Numbered from the stretch's first letter, positions 42,787-51,710 are shown. The stretch is 64,000 bases of DNA from Betaproteobacteria bacterium (GCA_004297625.1 SCTY01000030.1:64642-128641), one strand, 5' to 3'. Program-made: numbers and translations. Notes: a model not told the origin generated them from the sequence alone.

Positions 42787-42796
42787 CCTAAATCAA
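42783..42796. promoter_or_regulatory. Weak FNR/DNR-like box before the thioesterase-padB genes
   Basis: TTAACCTAAATCAA has a perfect right half (ATCAA) and a one-mismatch left half compared with TTGAC. Its centre is 41 bases upstream of the ATG at 42831. It overlaps the livF stop. Confidence 0.3.
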
Positions 42797-42830
42797 GTCC
42801 CGGCCTCCCCCGCCATGCTCGGATAGCAGG

Positions 42831-43232
42831 ATGAAACCTTCCCTGACCGCCGGCCTGGCCGGCAAGCGCGAATTCACCGTCGAGCGCGAAAGCACTATCG
42901 GCTTCATGGGCGAGGACGCCCGCGTCTACGCGACGCCCATGCTGGTGCGCGACATCGAGATCACCTGCCGCGACCTGCTGCTCCAGCACCTGGACAAGGG
43001 CGAGGACTCGGTGGGCACGCGCGTCGAGATCGACCATCTCGCGCCGACGCTGCTCGGCATGAAGGTCAGCATCGAGGCAAGAGTCGCCGAGCTCAAGGGC
43101 CGCGCCGTCACCTTCGAGATCACCGCTTCGGACGGGGTCGACCCGATCTGCCGCGGGCGCCACATGCGCTTCATCGTGAGCGTCGAGCAGACGCGCCAGC
43201 GGCTGATGCAGAAGCGCGCGAAGGCCGCGTGA
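42831..43232 (+). CDS. FlK-like hotdog thioesterase, paralogue
   Basis: A 133-residue protein closely resembling the one at 32885-33289: STIGFMGEDARVYATPMLVR, CRDLLLQHLDKGEDSVGTRV and EIDHLAPTLLGMKVSIEARV. It overlaps the padB-like gene by 4 bases (GTGA). Here it could hydrolyse a CoA thioester of the phenylacetate pathway, for example to release free acid or recycle CoA; this is inference from position. Confidence 0.82.
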   Translation: MKPSLTAGLAGKREFTVERESTIGFMGEDARVYATPMLVRDIEITCRDLLLQHLDKGEDSVGTRVEIDHLAPTLLGMKVSIEARVAELKGRAVTFEITASDGVDPICRGRHMRFIVSVEQTRQRLMQKRAKAA

Positions 43233-45871
43233 AGCGCGTCGCCACCTACTGCTACCAGTGCGTCGCAGGCCCGGACCTGCTGACGGTGAAGGTATGCGAC
43301 GGCGTGCCGACGGAAGTGGAGCCGAATTTCGCCGCCGCGGCGGTGCATCCCGGCGGCGGCAAGATCTGCGTCAAGGCCTACGGCCTGGTGCAGAAGATGG
43401 CGCATCCGGATCGCATCCTGCGGCCGATGAAGCGCACCAATCCCAAGAAGGGGCGCAACGAGGATCCGGGCTTCGTGCCGGTCTCGTGGGACGAGGCTCT
43501 CGAGCTCATCAGTGAAAAACTGAACGGCATAAGAAAGAAAGGCCTGCTCGACGAATCCGGCTACCCGCGCGTCGCCGCAAGCTTCGGCGGCGGCGGCACG
43601 CCGCAGAGCTACATGGGAAGCCTGCCCGCGTTCCTGGCGGCATGGGGACCGATCGACATGGGCTTCGGCTCCGGCCAGGGCGTGAAGTGCTACCACTCCG
43701 AGCACCTCTACGGCGAGTTCTGGCACCGCGGCTTCACCGTATCGCCCGACACGCCGCTCACGAAATACCTCATTTCCTGCGGCGCGAACGTCGAAGCCTC
43801 GGGCGGCGTCGCGGGCGTATGGCGCCACGCGGAGGCGCGCGCGCGGGGGATGAAGCGCGTGCAGGTGGAGCCTCACCTCTCGGTGACCGGCGCCTGCTCG
43901 GCCGAATGGCTGCCGATCAAGCCCAAGACCGATGCCGCTTTCCTCTTCGGGCTCATTCACGTGATGCTGCACGAGAGCCCGCGCGAGCGCTTGGACCTCG
44001 AGTTCCTCTTCCGCCACACCTCGTCGCCCTACCTCGTCGGCGCGCACGGCTTTTATCTCAGGGATCCGTCGACTAAACAGCCTCTCCTGCATTCCGCCCT
44101 GGAAGGAAAAACAAAAGTAAGAGCGGTGGAGATCGGCCCGGACGACGAAGTGCTCGCCGAAGGCGAGCTCGAAGGCGAAACGGCGTTCTCGAAGCTCGTC
44201 GCGCACATGAAGGCGTATTCGCCCGAGTGGGCGCAGCAGATCTGCGACCTGAACGCCGCGACGATCCGCCGCATCGCCACGGAGTATCTCGAGGCGGCGT
44301 CGGTCGGGGAGACCATCGAGATCGAAGGCAAGCGGCTGCCGTACCGGCCGGTCGCGGTGAGCCTCGGCAAGACGGTCACCAACGGCTGGGGCGGCTACGA
44401 GTGCTGCTGGGCACGCACGCTGCTCGCCGCGCTGGTCGGCGCGCTCGAAGTGCCGGGCGGCATTCTCGGCACCACCGTGCGGCTGAACCGCCCCATGTCC
44501 GAGCGCCACAAGAGCGTGACGCCCGGGCCGGACGGCTTCATGCATTACCCGCTCAACCCGACATCGCGCGAGGCGTGGAGCGCGCGCCCGAACATCCGCA
44601 ACGCCTACCGCAGCATGGTGCCGCTCGCCGCCGACGGCGCCTGGAGCCAGGCGCTGGGGCCGACGCATTTCTCGTGGATGTTTCTTGACGGCACCCCCGA
44701 GGGGCTGCCCAAGGTCACGCTGCCCGAAGTGTGGTTCGTGTACCGCACCAATCCGGCGATCTCGTTCTGGGACACCGACAACCTCGCCGAGCGCATGGCG
44801 CGCTTTCCGTTCACGGTGGCGTTCGCGTTCACGCGCGACGAGACCAACCATTTCGCCGACGTGCTGCTTCCCGACGCGCTCGACCTGGAGAGCCTGCAGC
44901 TCATCCGCATCGGCGGGACCAAGTTCATCGAGCAGTTCTGGGACCACGAGGGCTTCGCGCTGCGCCAGCCCGCCGCCGCGCCGCGCGGCGAAGCGCGCGA
45001 CATGACCGACGTCGCCACCGCGCTCGCCGAGCGCACCGGGCTCCTCGGGCCGTACAACGCCGCGATCAACAAGGGCGCGCTCGGCCTCCCATTGAAAGAT
45101 TTCTCGCTGGAAACCACCCGGGTCTACAAATGCGAGGAGATCTGGGACGCCGCCTGCAAGGCGGCGAGCGCCGAGCTCACCCGCGGCGCGGAGATGCACG
45201 GGCTCGATTGGTGGAAGGAGAAAGGCTACGCCACGCGGCCGTTCCCGCGCACCGCCTGGTATCTCTTCCCGACGCTCGCGGCGCAGGGGCTGCGCTTCGA
45301 GATGCCCTACCAGGAGCGCCTTGCGCGCATCGGCGCCGAGCTCGAGAAGCGCCTGCACGAGAAAGGCATGCACTGGTGGGACAAGCAGCTGACCGAATAC
45401 CAGGCGCTGCCCGCCTGGAAGGACTTTCCCGGCGTATGGGAAGGCGGGCTCGTCGCCATGGGCGGCAAGCCCGAGGACTATCCGTTCTGGCTGCTCACCT
45501 CGCGCTCGATGCAGTACGCCTGGGGCGCGAATGTCGGCATGCAGATGATCAAGGAGGTCGCCGACAACATCGCCGGCCACCGCGGCGTCATCATCAATAC
45601 CAAGAAGGCTGATACATTGGGAATCCGCGATGGCCAGTGGGTGAACATCGCCACTCCGAAAGCGTCGGTGCGCGCGCGGGCGGTGTTGCGCCAGGGCATA
45701 AGGCCCGACACGCTGCTCCTCCTCGGCCAGTTCGGCCATTGGGCGACTCCGGTGGCCAAGGACTTCGAGATGCCGTCGATGAACAAGCTCTCGGCGATGT
45801 CGCTCGAGCTCACCGACGCGACCGGCTCGGGCGCGGACATCGTCAGGGTGTCAGTGAGGAAGGCGGCATGA
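43229..45871 (+). CDS. padB: Phenylacetyl-CoA:acceptor oxidoreductase molybdenum subunit (PadB-like)
   Basis: An 880-residue molybdopterin oxidoreductase of the DMSO reductase superfamily. The N-terminus TYCYQCVAGPDLLTVKVCDG and KICVKAYGLVQKMAHPDRIL supports Fe-S binding through Cys8, Cys11 and Cys47; the usual third Cys is not in place. GSGQGVKCYHSEHLYGEFW at about 148-166 holds Cys154 as a candidate Mo ligand. The PadB assignment rests on the combination with PadC- and PadD-like subunits and phenylacetate-CoA ligase. PadBCD oxidises phenylacetyl-CoA by four electrons to phenylglyoxylate in Azoarcus/Thauera relatives. No Tat signal is visible. Confidence 0.78.
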   Translation: MKRVATYCYQCVAGPDLLTVKVCDGVPTEVEPNFAAAAVHPGGGKICVKAYGLVQKMAHPDRILRPMKRTNPKKGRNEDPGFVPVSWDEALELISEKLNGIRKKGLLDESGYPRVAASFGGGGTPQSYMGSLPAFLAAWGPIDMGFGSGQGVKCYHSEHLYGEFWHRGFTVSPDTPLTKYLISCGANVEASGGVAGVWRHAEARARGMKRVQVEPHLSVTGACSAEWLPIKPKTDAAFLFGLIHVMLHESPRERLDLEFLFRHTSSPYLVGAHGFYLRDPSTKQPLLHSALEGKTKVRAVEIGPDDEVLAEGELEGETAFSKLVAHMKAYSPEWAQQICDLNAATIRRIATEYLEAASVGETIEIEGKRLPYRPVAVSLGKTVTNGWGGYECCWARTLLAALVGALEVPGGILGTTVRLNRPMSERHKSVTPGPDGFMHYPLNPTSREAWSARPNIRNAYRSMVPLAADGAWSQALGPTHFSWMFLDGTPEGLPKVTLPEVWFVYRTNPAISFWDTDNLAERMARFPFTVAFAFTRDETNHFADVLLPDALDLESLQLIRIGGTKFIEQFWDHEGFALRQPAAAPRGEARDMTDVATALAERTGLLGPYNAAINKGALGLPLKDFSLETTRVYKCEEIWDAACKAASAELTRGAEMHGLDWWKEKGYATRPFPRTAWYLFPTLAAQGLRFEMPYQERLARIGAELEKRLHEKGMHWWDKQLTEYQALPAWKDFPGVWEGGLVAMGGKPEDYPFWLLTSRSMQYAWGANVGMQMIKEVADNIAGHRGVIINTKKADTLGIRDGQWVNIATPKASVRARAVLRQGIRPDTLLLLGQFGHWATPVAKDFEMPSMNKLSAMSLELTDATGSGADIVRVSVRKAA

Positions 45872-46005
45872 GCGGCTCGGCAATTCGCCGCCCCCCTGTG
45901 AAGGGGGGCGTGAGCCGCAGGCGAACGGGGGGTTGGTTTTCGCGAAAACAAAACCCCCCGCTCGCAAGAGCCGCTCGCTCCCCCCTTGACAGGGGGACGG
46001 CGTGA
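45868..46005 (+). CDS. 45-codon ORF spanning an inserted hairpin element
   Basis: ATG at 45868 overlaps the padB stop (ATGA); the ORF reads MSGSAIRRPPVKGGVSRRRT, later RKQNPPLARAARSPLDRG, and ends TGA at 46003-46005, overlapping the padC GTG. It is almost wholly repeat-derived. It might keep ribosomes moving from padB to padC or be a by-product of the insertion. A stable protein function is doubtful. Confidence 0.3.
   Translation: MSGSAIRRPPVKGGVSRRRTGGWFSRKQNPPLARAARSPLDRGTA
45886..46002. repeat. MITE/REP-like three-hairpin element between padB and padC
   Basis: An approximately 117-bp imperfect palindrome centred near 45942 (TTTTCGCGAAAA). Each end has its own stem-loop: CCCCCC-TGTGAA-GGGGGG at 45891-45908 and CCCCCT-TGAC-AGGGGG near 45981-45996. 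An outer pair of G6/C6 tracts flanks the centre. It fills the whole padB-padC gap. The right end provides AGGGGGA 5-6 bases upstream of the padC start. Confidence 0.85.
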
Positions 46006-46583
46006 CGCGCTGGGCGATGGTGGCGGATTTGCGCCGCTGCGTCGGCTGCCAGACGTGCACCGCGGCGTGCAAGCAGGCGAACGGCACGCCGCCCGGCGTG
46101 CAATGGCGCCGGGTGCTCGACCTCGAGACCGGCGAATATCCCGAGGTGAAGCGCGCCTTCGTGCCCGTCGGCTGCATGCATTGCGACGATCCGCCGTGCA
46201 TGCACGTGTGCCCGAGCACCGCAACGCGCAAGCGCCCCGACGGCATCGTCACCATCGACTACGACCTGTGCATCGGCTGCGGGTACTGCATGGTCGCCTG
46301 CCCGTACGAGGCGCGCGCGAAGGTCGACGGCGTGGCGACCAAGTGCACGTTCTGCGTCGATCGCATCGATGCCGGCCTCGCGAACGGCCTGAAGCCCGGC
46401 GTGGATCCGGAGGCGACGCCCGCCTGCGTCAACTCGTGCATCGCCAAGGCGCTGCACTTCGGCGACGCCGACGACCCGCAAAGCAACCTCTCCGGGCTGC
46501 TCGCCGAGAACCAGAGCTTCCGCCTGAGCGAGGACCTGGAGACCGGGCCGAACATTTTCTACTTGTGGGACAAGGCGCTATGA
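46002..46583 (+). CDS. padC: Iron-sulfur electron-transfer subunit (PadC-like)
   Basis: A 193-residue ferredoxin-like subunit of the DmsB/NrfC type with four Cys clusters: CVGCQTCTAACK, CMHCDDPPCMHVCP, CIGCGYCMVACP and CTFCVDRI...C..SC. It transfers electrons from the Mo subunit to the membrane anchor. The start is GTG 46002 (TRWAMVADLRRCVGC); the Shine-Dalgarno sequence belongs to the inserted hairpin element. It overlaps the next gene by 4 bases. Confidence 0.88.
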   Translation: MTRWAMVADLRRCVGCQTCTAACKQANGTPPGVQWRRVLDLETGEYPEVKRAFVPVGCMHCDDPPCMHVCPSTATRKRPDGIVTIDYDLCIGCGYCMVACPYEARAKVDGVATKCTFCVDRIDAGLANGLKPGVDPEATPACVNSCIAKALHFGDADDPQSNLSGLLAENQSFRLSEDLETGPNIFYLWDKAL

Positions 46584-47347
46584 CAAGCCTGCAGCGCTAC
46601 TGGGACGCGCGCGCGGCGCTGAACTTCATCCTCGGCGGCAGCGGCGCGGGCCTCATCATCGCGGCCGCGTTCATCCATCCTGCAAGCCCGTGGCCGGTTG
46701 CCGCCGGCCTCGCCTTCATCGCGACGGGGCTTTTCGCCGTATGGCTCGAGACCGGGCGCAAGCTGCGCGCGCTGCATGTGCTCTTCAATCCGTTCACGTC
46801 CTGGATGACGCGCGAGGCGTTCGCCGCGCTGGTGCTTTTCCCGGTCGGGCTGGGCGCATTCCTCACTCTCAAGTTTCTTCCCGTGGCGGCAGTGCTCGCC
46901 CTGGTTTTCCTGTGGTGCCAGGCGCGCATCCTGCGCGCCTCGCGCGGCATTCCGGCGTGGCGCGTCGCGCAGGTCGTGCCGCTCATCATCGCGGCCGGCT
47001 TCGCGGAGGGCGCGAGCCTCGCGGTGGTCCTCGTACAGACGCCGCTCGCCGCCGCGCTTCTCGCGATCGCGCTCATCGCCCGCCTCATCGCCTGGTCGGC
47101 CTATCGCGGCGAAGTGAAGAGCGAAGCGCTCGAGGGCGCGGGAAGAGCGTTGCAGCTCGGCGCCATTGCGGCATTGGTGCTCATCGGCGCAGGGTTCTAC
47201 TTCACGCAGGCAGCGCTGCCCGCCGCCGTGCTGGCCGGCGTGGTGACTTTGGCGAGCGGCTGGTGGCTCAAGTTCACGCTCGTGACGCGCGCCGCGTTTA
47301 CCCAGGGATTTTCACTGCCGCGCCAGCCGGTGCGCGGCACACGCTAA
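46580..47347 (+). CDS. padD: Membrane anchor subunit (PadD-like, NrfD/DmsC type)
   Basis: A 255-residue polytopic protein with about eight hydrophobic segments, beginning RYWDARAALNFILGGSGAGL. The N-terminal helix containing GGSGAG and an early conserved pattern ALHVLFNPFTSWMTREAFAA match quinone-reducing NrfD/DmsC-like anchors. It would pass electrons from PadC to the quinone pool. Its function is inferred from operon position and fold. Confidence 0.8.
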   Translation: MTSLQRYWDARAALNFILGGSGAGLIIAAAFIHPASPWPVAAGLAFIATGLFAVWLETGRKLRALHVLFNPFTSWMTREAFAALVLFPVGLGAFLTLKFLPVAAVLALVFLWCQARILRASRGIPAWRVAQVVPLIIAAGFAEGASLAVVLVQTPLAAALLAIALIARLIAWSAYRGEVKSEALEGAGRALQLGAIAALVLIGAGFYFTQAALPAAVLAGVVTLASGWWLKFTLVTRAAFTQGFSLPRQPVRGTR

Positions 47348-47360
47348 GGAGGGGTAGCCC

Positions 47361-48707
47361 ATGAACGCCATGCTTCAGCCGAGATTCGAGAAAAAAGTGC
47401 ACCATCCCGCGCGGCCCTGGTACTTCGAGCGCGAGGTGGAAACCCTGCCGCGCCCGAAGCTCGAGCGGCTGCAGCTCAAGCGCCTGCGCGCGACGCTGAA
47501 GGACGCCTTCGAAAACGTGGAGCTCCACCGCAAGCGCATGCAGCAGGCGGGCGTGCGCCCGCGCGATGTCCGCTCGCTCGCGGACATCGCGCAGCTTCCG
47601 TTCACCCTGAAGACCGACCTGCGCGACCACTACCCGTTCGGCATGTTCGCGCGGCCGCGCAAGACGCTCGTGCGCCTGCACGCCTCTTCGGGTACCACGG
47701 GCAAGCCGACCGTCGTCGGCTACAGCCACAAGGACATCCAGACCTGGGCTTCGCTCATGGCGCGCACCATGGCCTGCACCGGGGCGCGCCCGGGCGACGT
47801 GATTCACAACGCCTACGGCTACGGGCTGTTCACCGGCGGCCTGGGCGCGCATTACGGCGCCGAGCGCCTCGGCGCCACCGTGGTGCCGGTCTCCGGCGGC
47901 GGCACGGAGCGTCAGGTCGCGCTGCTGCAGGACTTCGGCGCGCGCGTGCTGTGCGCGACGCCTTCCTACGCGCTCAACATCGCCGAGGTCGCGGAGCGCG
48001 AGGGCGTCGACCTGCGGACCGGGGCGCTCGAGATCGGCATTTTCGGCGCCGAGCCCTGGAGCGAAGCGCTGCGCAGCGAGCTCGAGAGCCGCCTCGGCAT
48101 CAAGGCGATGGACATCTATGGCCTTTCGGAAATCATGGGGCCGGGCGTCGCGGCGGAATGCGAGGCGCAGGACGGCCTGCACGGCTGGGAGGATCACTTC
48201 CTCTTCGAGATCATCGACCCCGAGACGGGCAAGACGCTGCCCGACGGCACGGCGGGCGAGCTCGTCATCACCACGCTCACCAAGCAGGCGCTGCCGATGA
48301 TCCGCTACCGCACGCGCGACATCACGCGGCTCGCGCGCGAGCGCTGCGGCTGCGGCCGCACCCACCTGCGCCTGAAGCGCATCACCGGGCGCAACGACGA
48401 CATGCTCATCATCCGCGGCGTCAACGTGTATCCGTCGCAGATCGAGGCGGTGCTGATCGGCCTGCCGGGCATCGCGCCGCATTACCAGCTGGTAGTCGAG
48501 CGTCAGGGCAGCCTCGACGCGCTGACCATCGAAGTGGAAGCCGCCTCGGCCAGCGACAAGTTCGGCGAGATCGAGAAGCAGGTGAGCCACCACATCAAGT
48601 CGCGCGTCGGCGTGACGGCGACCGTGGTCGTGAAGAAGCCGGGCGAGATGCCGCGCTCGCAGGGCAAGGCGGTGCGCGTGCGCGACCTGCGGCCGAAGGC
48701 GGGATAG
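47361..48707 (+). CDS. paaK: Phenylacetate-CoA ligase
   Basis: A 448-residue acyl-adenylate-forming ligase that makes phenylacetyl-CoA from phenylacetate, CoA and ATP. The AMP-binding motif is [58 protein letters not shown] and [20 protein letters not shown] are distinctive of PaaK. A strong AAGGAGGGG precedes the ATG. In a pad cluster it corresponds to padJ. It would supply the substrate of PadBCD. Confidence 0.93.
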   Translation: MNAMLQPRFEKKVHHPARPWYFEREVETLPRPKLERLQLKRLRATLKDAFENVELHRKRMQQAGVRPRDVRSLADIAQLPFTLKTDLRDHYPFGMFARPRKTLVRLHASSGTTGKPTVVGYSHKDIQTWASLMARTMACTGARPGDVIHNAYGYGLFTGGLGAHYGAERLGATVVPVSGGGTERQVALLQDFGARVLCATPSYALNIAEVAEREGVDLRTGALEIGIFGAEPWSEALRSELESRLGIKAMDIYGLSEIMGPGVAAECEAQDGLHGWEDHFLFEIIDPETGKTLPDGTAGELVITTLTKQALPMIRYRTRDITRLARERCGCGRTHLRLKRITGRNDDMLIIRGVNVYPSQIEAVLIGLPGIAPHYQLVVERQGSLDALTIEVEAASASDKFGEIEKQVSHHIKSRVGVTATVVVKKPGEMPRSQGKAVRVRDLRPKAG

Positions 48708-48711
48708 CGGG

Positions 48712-49974
48712 ATGTTTCCGCTGGTCGCCCGCAGCCGCCTGCTGCCGATGTCGCTGCCGTTCCGTTATTTCGGCGCAGCCGTCGTTTTCCAGGTGGCCGC
48801 CTGGGCAATGCTCTTTGCGTATTCCAGCGATTTCGTTTCGTTCGAAGGCAGCCTGGGTCCAGCCTTTGCCGCGCTGCATCTCGTGACGCTCGGCGTGCTC
48901 GCCATGACGGCGATCGGCGCGACGCTGCAGCTGCTTCCGGTGGCTACGCGCCAGCCGGTGCGCTCGCTCGGTGCGGCGAAGCTCGCCTGGTGGCTGCTCG
49001 TGCCCGGCGTTGCGCTCTTCGCGGCCGGCGCCGCGGCGTTTGCGCCGCAGACGATGGGCATAGGGGCGATGCTCGTGGGGCTCGCGCTCGCGATCTACGC
49101 GGTGCTGCTCGCGGTGAACCTGCTCGGCGCGCGCGGCATGAAGGTAGTGGTCGCGCACGGCTGGGGGGCGCTCGCTTGCCTCGCGGCGCTCGCGGCGACG
49201 GGCCTCGCGCTCGTCGCGCGCTACGAGCACGGCGTTGCGCTCGACCACGGCGCATTCCGTGCCGCGCACCTGGTGCTCGCCACCTACGGGTTCATGGGTC
49301 TGCTCGCCGTCGGCCTTTCGAGCTTCCTGCTGCCGATGCTCGCCGTAGCGCCGGCGCCGCCCGCGCAGATCGCCTACGCGGTGCTCGCCCTCGCGATCGC
49401 CGGGATCGTCGCAGCCGTGCTCGGGCTGCCCGTGCCGGCGGCACTGCTTGGCCTCGCGGCCGCGGCGATGCACACCGCGTCGCTCGAGCGCTCGCTGCGC
49501 GCGCGCCTGCGGCCGGCCCTCGGGCCCGGCTTCCTGCTGGTGCGCGTTTCCTGGGCGTGTCTCGTAGCGAGCATCGGCGTTGCGCTGCTCATGGCGCTCG
49601 ATCTCGCGCCGGCCCGCGCCGCGCTGATTTTCGGGCTGCTCCTGGTGCCGGGATGGCTGCTCACTTTCCTGCTCGGCGTGCTGCAGCGCATCGTGCCGTT
49701 CCTCGCCTCGGTCCATTACTCGAGCGCCGCGCGCGGCACGCCGCTCATTTCCGCGCTCACGCCCGCGCCGCTGCTCGCCGGGCACCAGGTGCTGCACCTC
49801 GCGGCGCTGGGGGCGCTTCTCGCCGCCGCGCTTACCGGCGAGGCGTGGCTCGCGCGCGCCGGGGCGGCGGCGGGTCTCGCCGGCGCGCTCGCCTTCGCCT
49901 CCTTCTTCGCTTTTGTCATCGTGAAAGTACGCCACCATGGAATTCAACCGCCACATCAGCCGGCGCCTGCATGA
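48712..49974 (+). CDS. Polytopic membrane protein, heme-copper-oxidase/NnrS-like
   Basis: A 420-residue protein of about 12 hydrophobic segments. Histidines occur in helices in a heme-ligand-like way: AALHLVTLGVLAMTAIGATL, AAHLVLATYGFMGLLAVGLS and LLAGHQVLHLAALGALL. The spacing resembles cytochrome oxidase subunit I relatives and NnrS-type proteins of nitrogen-oxide metabolism. It overlaps the hemerythrin gene by 38 bases. Function is inferred from neighbours (NsrR, hemerythrin). Confidence 0.65.
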   Translation: MFPLVARSRLLPMSLPFRYFGAAVVFQVAAWAMLFAYSSDFVSFEGSLGPAFAALHLVTLGVLAMTAIGATLQLLPVATRQPVRSLGAAKLAWWLLVPGVALFAAGAAAFAPQTMGIGAMLVGLALAIYAVLLAVNLLGARGMKVVVAHGWGALACLAALAATGLALVARYEHGVALDHGAFRAAHLVLATYGFMGLLAVGLSSFLLPMLAVAPAPPAQIAYAVLALAIAGIVAAVLGLPVPAALLGLAAAAMHTASLERSLRARLRPALGPGFLLVRVSWACLVASIGVALLMALDLAPARAALIFGLLLVPGWLLTFLLGVLQRIVPFLASVHYSSAARGTPLISALTPAPLLAGHQVLHLAALGALLAAALTGEAWLARAGAAAGLAGALAFASFFAFVIVKVRHHGIQPPHQPAPA

Positions 49975-50383
49975 AGAGCACGACGCCACCCTGACCCTCT
50001 GGGGCCGGGTGGAAGCGACGCTCGCCGCCGGCAAGAGCGACCCCGCGCTGCTGAAAAGCGCCGCCGCCTCGCTTGCTCACGAGCTGGACGTGCATTTCGA
50101 CTTCGAGGAAAAAGAGCTTTTCCCGCGCCTCGCCGCCTTCGGCGAGGCCGACATCGGCGAGCTGCTCGCCGAGGAGCACACGACCATCCGCAGCGCGGGT
50201 CGGCGCTTCATCGAGCTCGTGCGCAGCGACCCGGGCGCCGCGGAGCTGAAGCCGCTCGCGCTCGAGCTCGCCGAGCGCCTGTTCTCCCATGTGCAGAAGG
50301 AGGAGATGTCGCTTCTCCCGATGCTCGAGGACCTGGTCGATGAGGAGGCCGACGGCGAGCTCACCGCGGCCTACACGTCATGA
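49937..50383 (+). CDS. Hemerythrin-domain protein
   Basis: A 148-residue hemerythrin-like bundle. Ligand candidates are RRLHEEHDATL, AHELDVHFDFEEKELFPRL, AEEHTTIRSAG and LFSHVQKEEMSLLPML, giving the H-HxxxE-H-HxxxE set. It may bind NO or oxygen, or act in Fe-S repair like YtfE. Overlaps on both sides show it is part of one operon. Confidence 0.87.
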   Translation: MEFNRHISRRLHEEHDATLTLWGRVEATLAAGKSDPALLKSAAASLAHELDVHFDFEEKELFPRLAAFGEADIGELLAEEHTTIRSAGRRFIELVRSDPGAAELKPLALELAERLFSHVQKEEMSLLPMLEDLVDEEADGELTAAYTS

Positions 50384-51309
50384 AAGCTCTCGTACGTAAC
50401 GCAAAAAAGGTGCGCGCGCTCGCCGCGCGCGATCTCGACGCCGTCGTCGGTATCGACGCCGCGCTCGGCGGACACTCGCGCCGCGCCTATTTCGAGCGGC
50501 GCCTCGCGGCGGCGCAGCGCGACCCGGAACGCCATCTGCAGTTCGCGGTCGAGGAAGACGGCGTGCTCGCCGGCTTCGTTCTCGGCTACGCGCTCGAGGG
50601 CGAGTTCGGGCGCTCGGAGCCGGAGCTGCGCATGGAGGCGCTCGGCGTGCGCGCCGCGGCGCAGGGCCGCGGCCTGGGGGCCGCGCTCGCTGAAGCCTTC
50701 GAGGGCGGCGCGGCCAAGCGCGGGCTGCGCGAGATCCGCACCACCGCGCTCTGGCACGAGCACGAGCTGCTGCGCTTTCTCGACCGAGCGGGGTACCGCC
50801 TGGCGGGAAACTATGTGCTCGACCGCGCGATTGGCGTGACCGACGGGCGCGACTTCTATCCCGAGGCGCGCGACGCGGCGGACATCGCGGTCCTGAGCGA
50901 GGCCGACCTCGAGGGCATCGCGCGCATCGACCGCAGGCTTACCGGGCGCGACCGCAGGGCGTATCTGTTCCATGGCCTGCGCGAAACGTTCTCCGATTCC
51001 GCGGTGCGCATCTCGCTCGCCGCGAAGACCGACGGCGGGGTTTCGGGCTTCCTCATGGCGCGCATGGACTACGGCGATTTCGGCCGCGTGGAGCCGGTGG
51101 CCGTGATCGACACCATGGGCATCGACCCGATGCGGGTGCGCGAGGGGATCGGCCGCGCGCTGCTGTCGCAGCTGTTCGTGAACCTCTCGGCGCTCGGCGT
51201 CGAGCGCGTGGAGACCATGGTTGCGCCCGGGCAGCTCGCGCTGCTCGGTTTCTTCGACCATGCGGGTTTCGGGCCCGCAGAGCGGCTCGCCTTCCTCAAG
51301 CGTCTCTGA
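50380..51309 (+). CDS. Tandem double-GNAT acetyltransferase
   Basis: A 309-residue protein with two GNAT domains. Domain 1 (about 1-150) has ALGVRAAAQGRGLGAALAEA and the motif FLDRAGYRLAGNYVLDR. Domain 2 (about 160-309) has DTMGIDPMRVREGIGRALLS and LLGFFDHAGFGPAERLAFLK. Both keep an acetyl-CoA loop; the first (QGRGLGAA) is canonical. The substrate is unknown. It overlaps the hemerythrin gene (ATGA). Confidence 0.85.
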   Translation: MKALVRNAKKVRALAARDLDAVVGIDAALGGHSRRAYFERRLAAAQRDPERHLQFAVEEDGVLAGFVLGYALEGEFGRSEPELRMEALGVRAAAQGRGLGAALAEAFEGGAAKRGLREIRTTALWHEHELLRFLDRAGYRLAGNYVLDRAIGVTDGRDFYPEARDAADIAVLSEADLEGIARIDRRLTGRDRRAYLFHGLRETFSDSAVRISLAAKTDGGVSGFLMARMDYGDFGRVEPVAVIDTMGIDPMRVREGIGRALLSQLFVNLSALGVERVETMVAPGQLALLGFFDHAGFGPAERLAFLKRL

Positions 51310-51312
51310 GCG

Positions 51313-51708
51313 ATGCTCGCGCGCAACCGCTGGTTCGTCGCCGCGGCGCTCGACTATGCGCTCGCCGGCGGGCTGGTGGGGCTCGCGTGGCTGGCGAATC
51401 CGGAGCTCGTCCCCGGCAACGCGCTGCGCCTGCACGCCCATTTCATGCTGGTCGGCTTCGTCGGCATGATGACTTTCGGCGTGGGCCTGCACATGCTGCC
51501 GCGCTTCACCGGCCGAGCGCTGTTTTCCGAGCGCGCCGCGGACGTGCAGTTCTACGCGGCGAATCTCGGCCTTCTCACCATGGGGGCGGGCTGGCTCGCG
51601 ACATCGCCGGCGCTCGCGGTTGCCGGCGGCGCGCTGCTCTGGGCAGGCTTCGCGCTTTTCGCGCTCAACGTCATCCTCACCGTGCGCCCGTGGGGGCGGC
51701 GGGGCTAG
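51313..51708 (+). CDS. Small four-helix His-containing membrane protein (oxidase subunit I-like)
   Basis: A 131-residue protein with four hydrophobic segments. ALRLHAHFMLVGFVGMMTFG and VGLHMLPRFTGRALFSERAA are reminiscent of helices of cbb3-type oxidase subunit I, with three His candidates for heme binding. It is far too short for a whole oxidase. It lies 3 bases after the double-GNAT gene. Confidence 0.65.
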   Translation: MLARNRWFVAAALDYALAGGLVGLAWLANPELVPGNALRLHAHFMLVGFVGMMTFGVGLHMLPRFTGRALFSERAADVQFYAANLGLLTMGAGWLATSPALAVAGGALLWAGFALFALNVILTVRPWGRRG

Positions 51709-51710
51709 TC

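Noticed and set aside
42926..45739. 937-codon open frame on the minus strand
   Set aside because: Antisense to the padB-like gene, with no recognisable domain.
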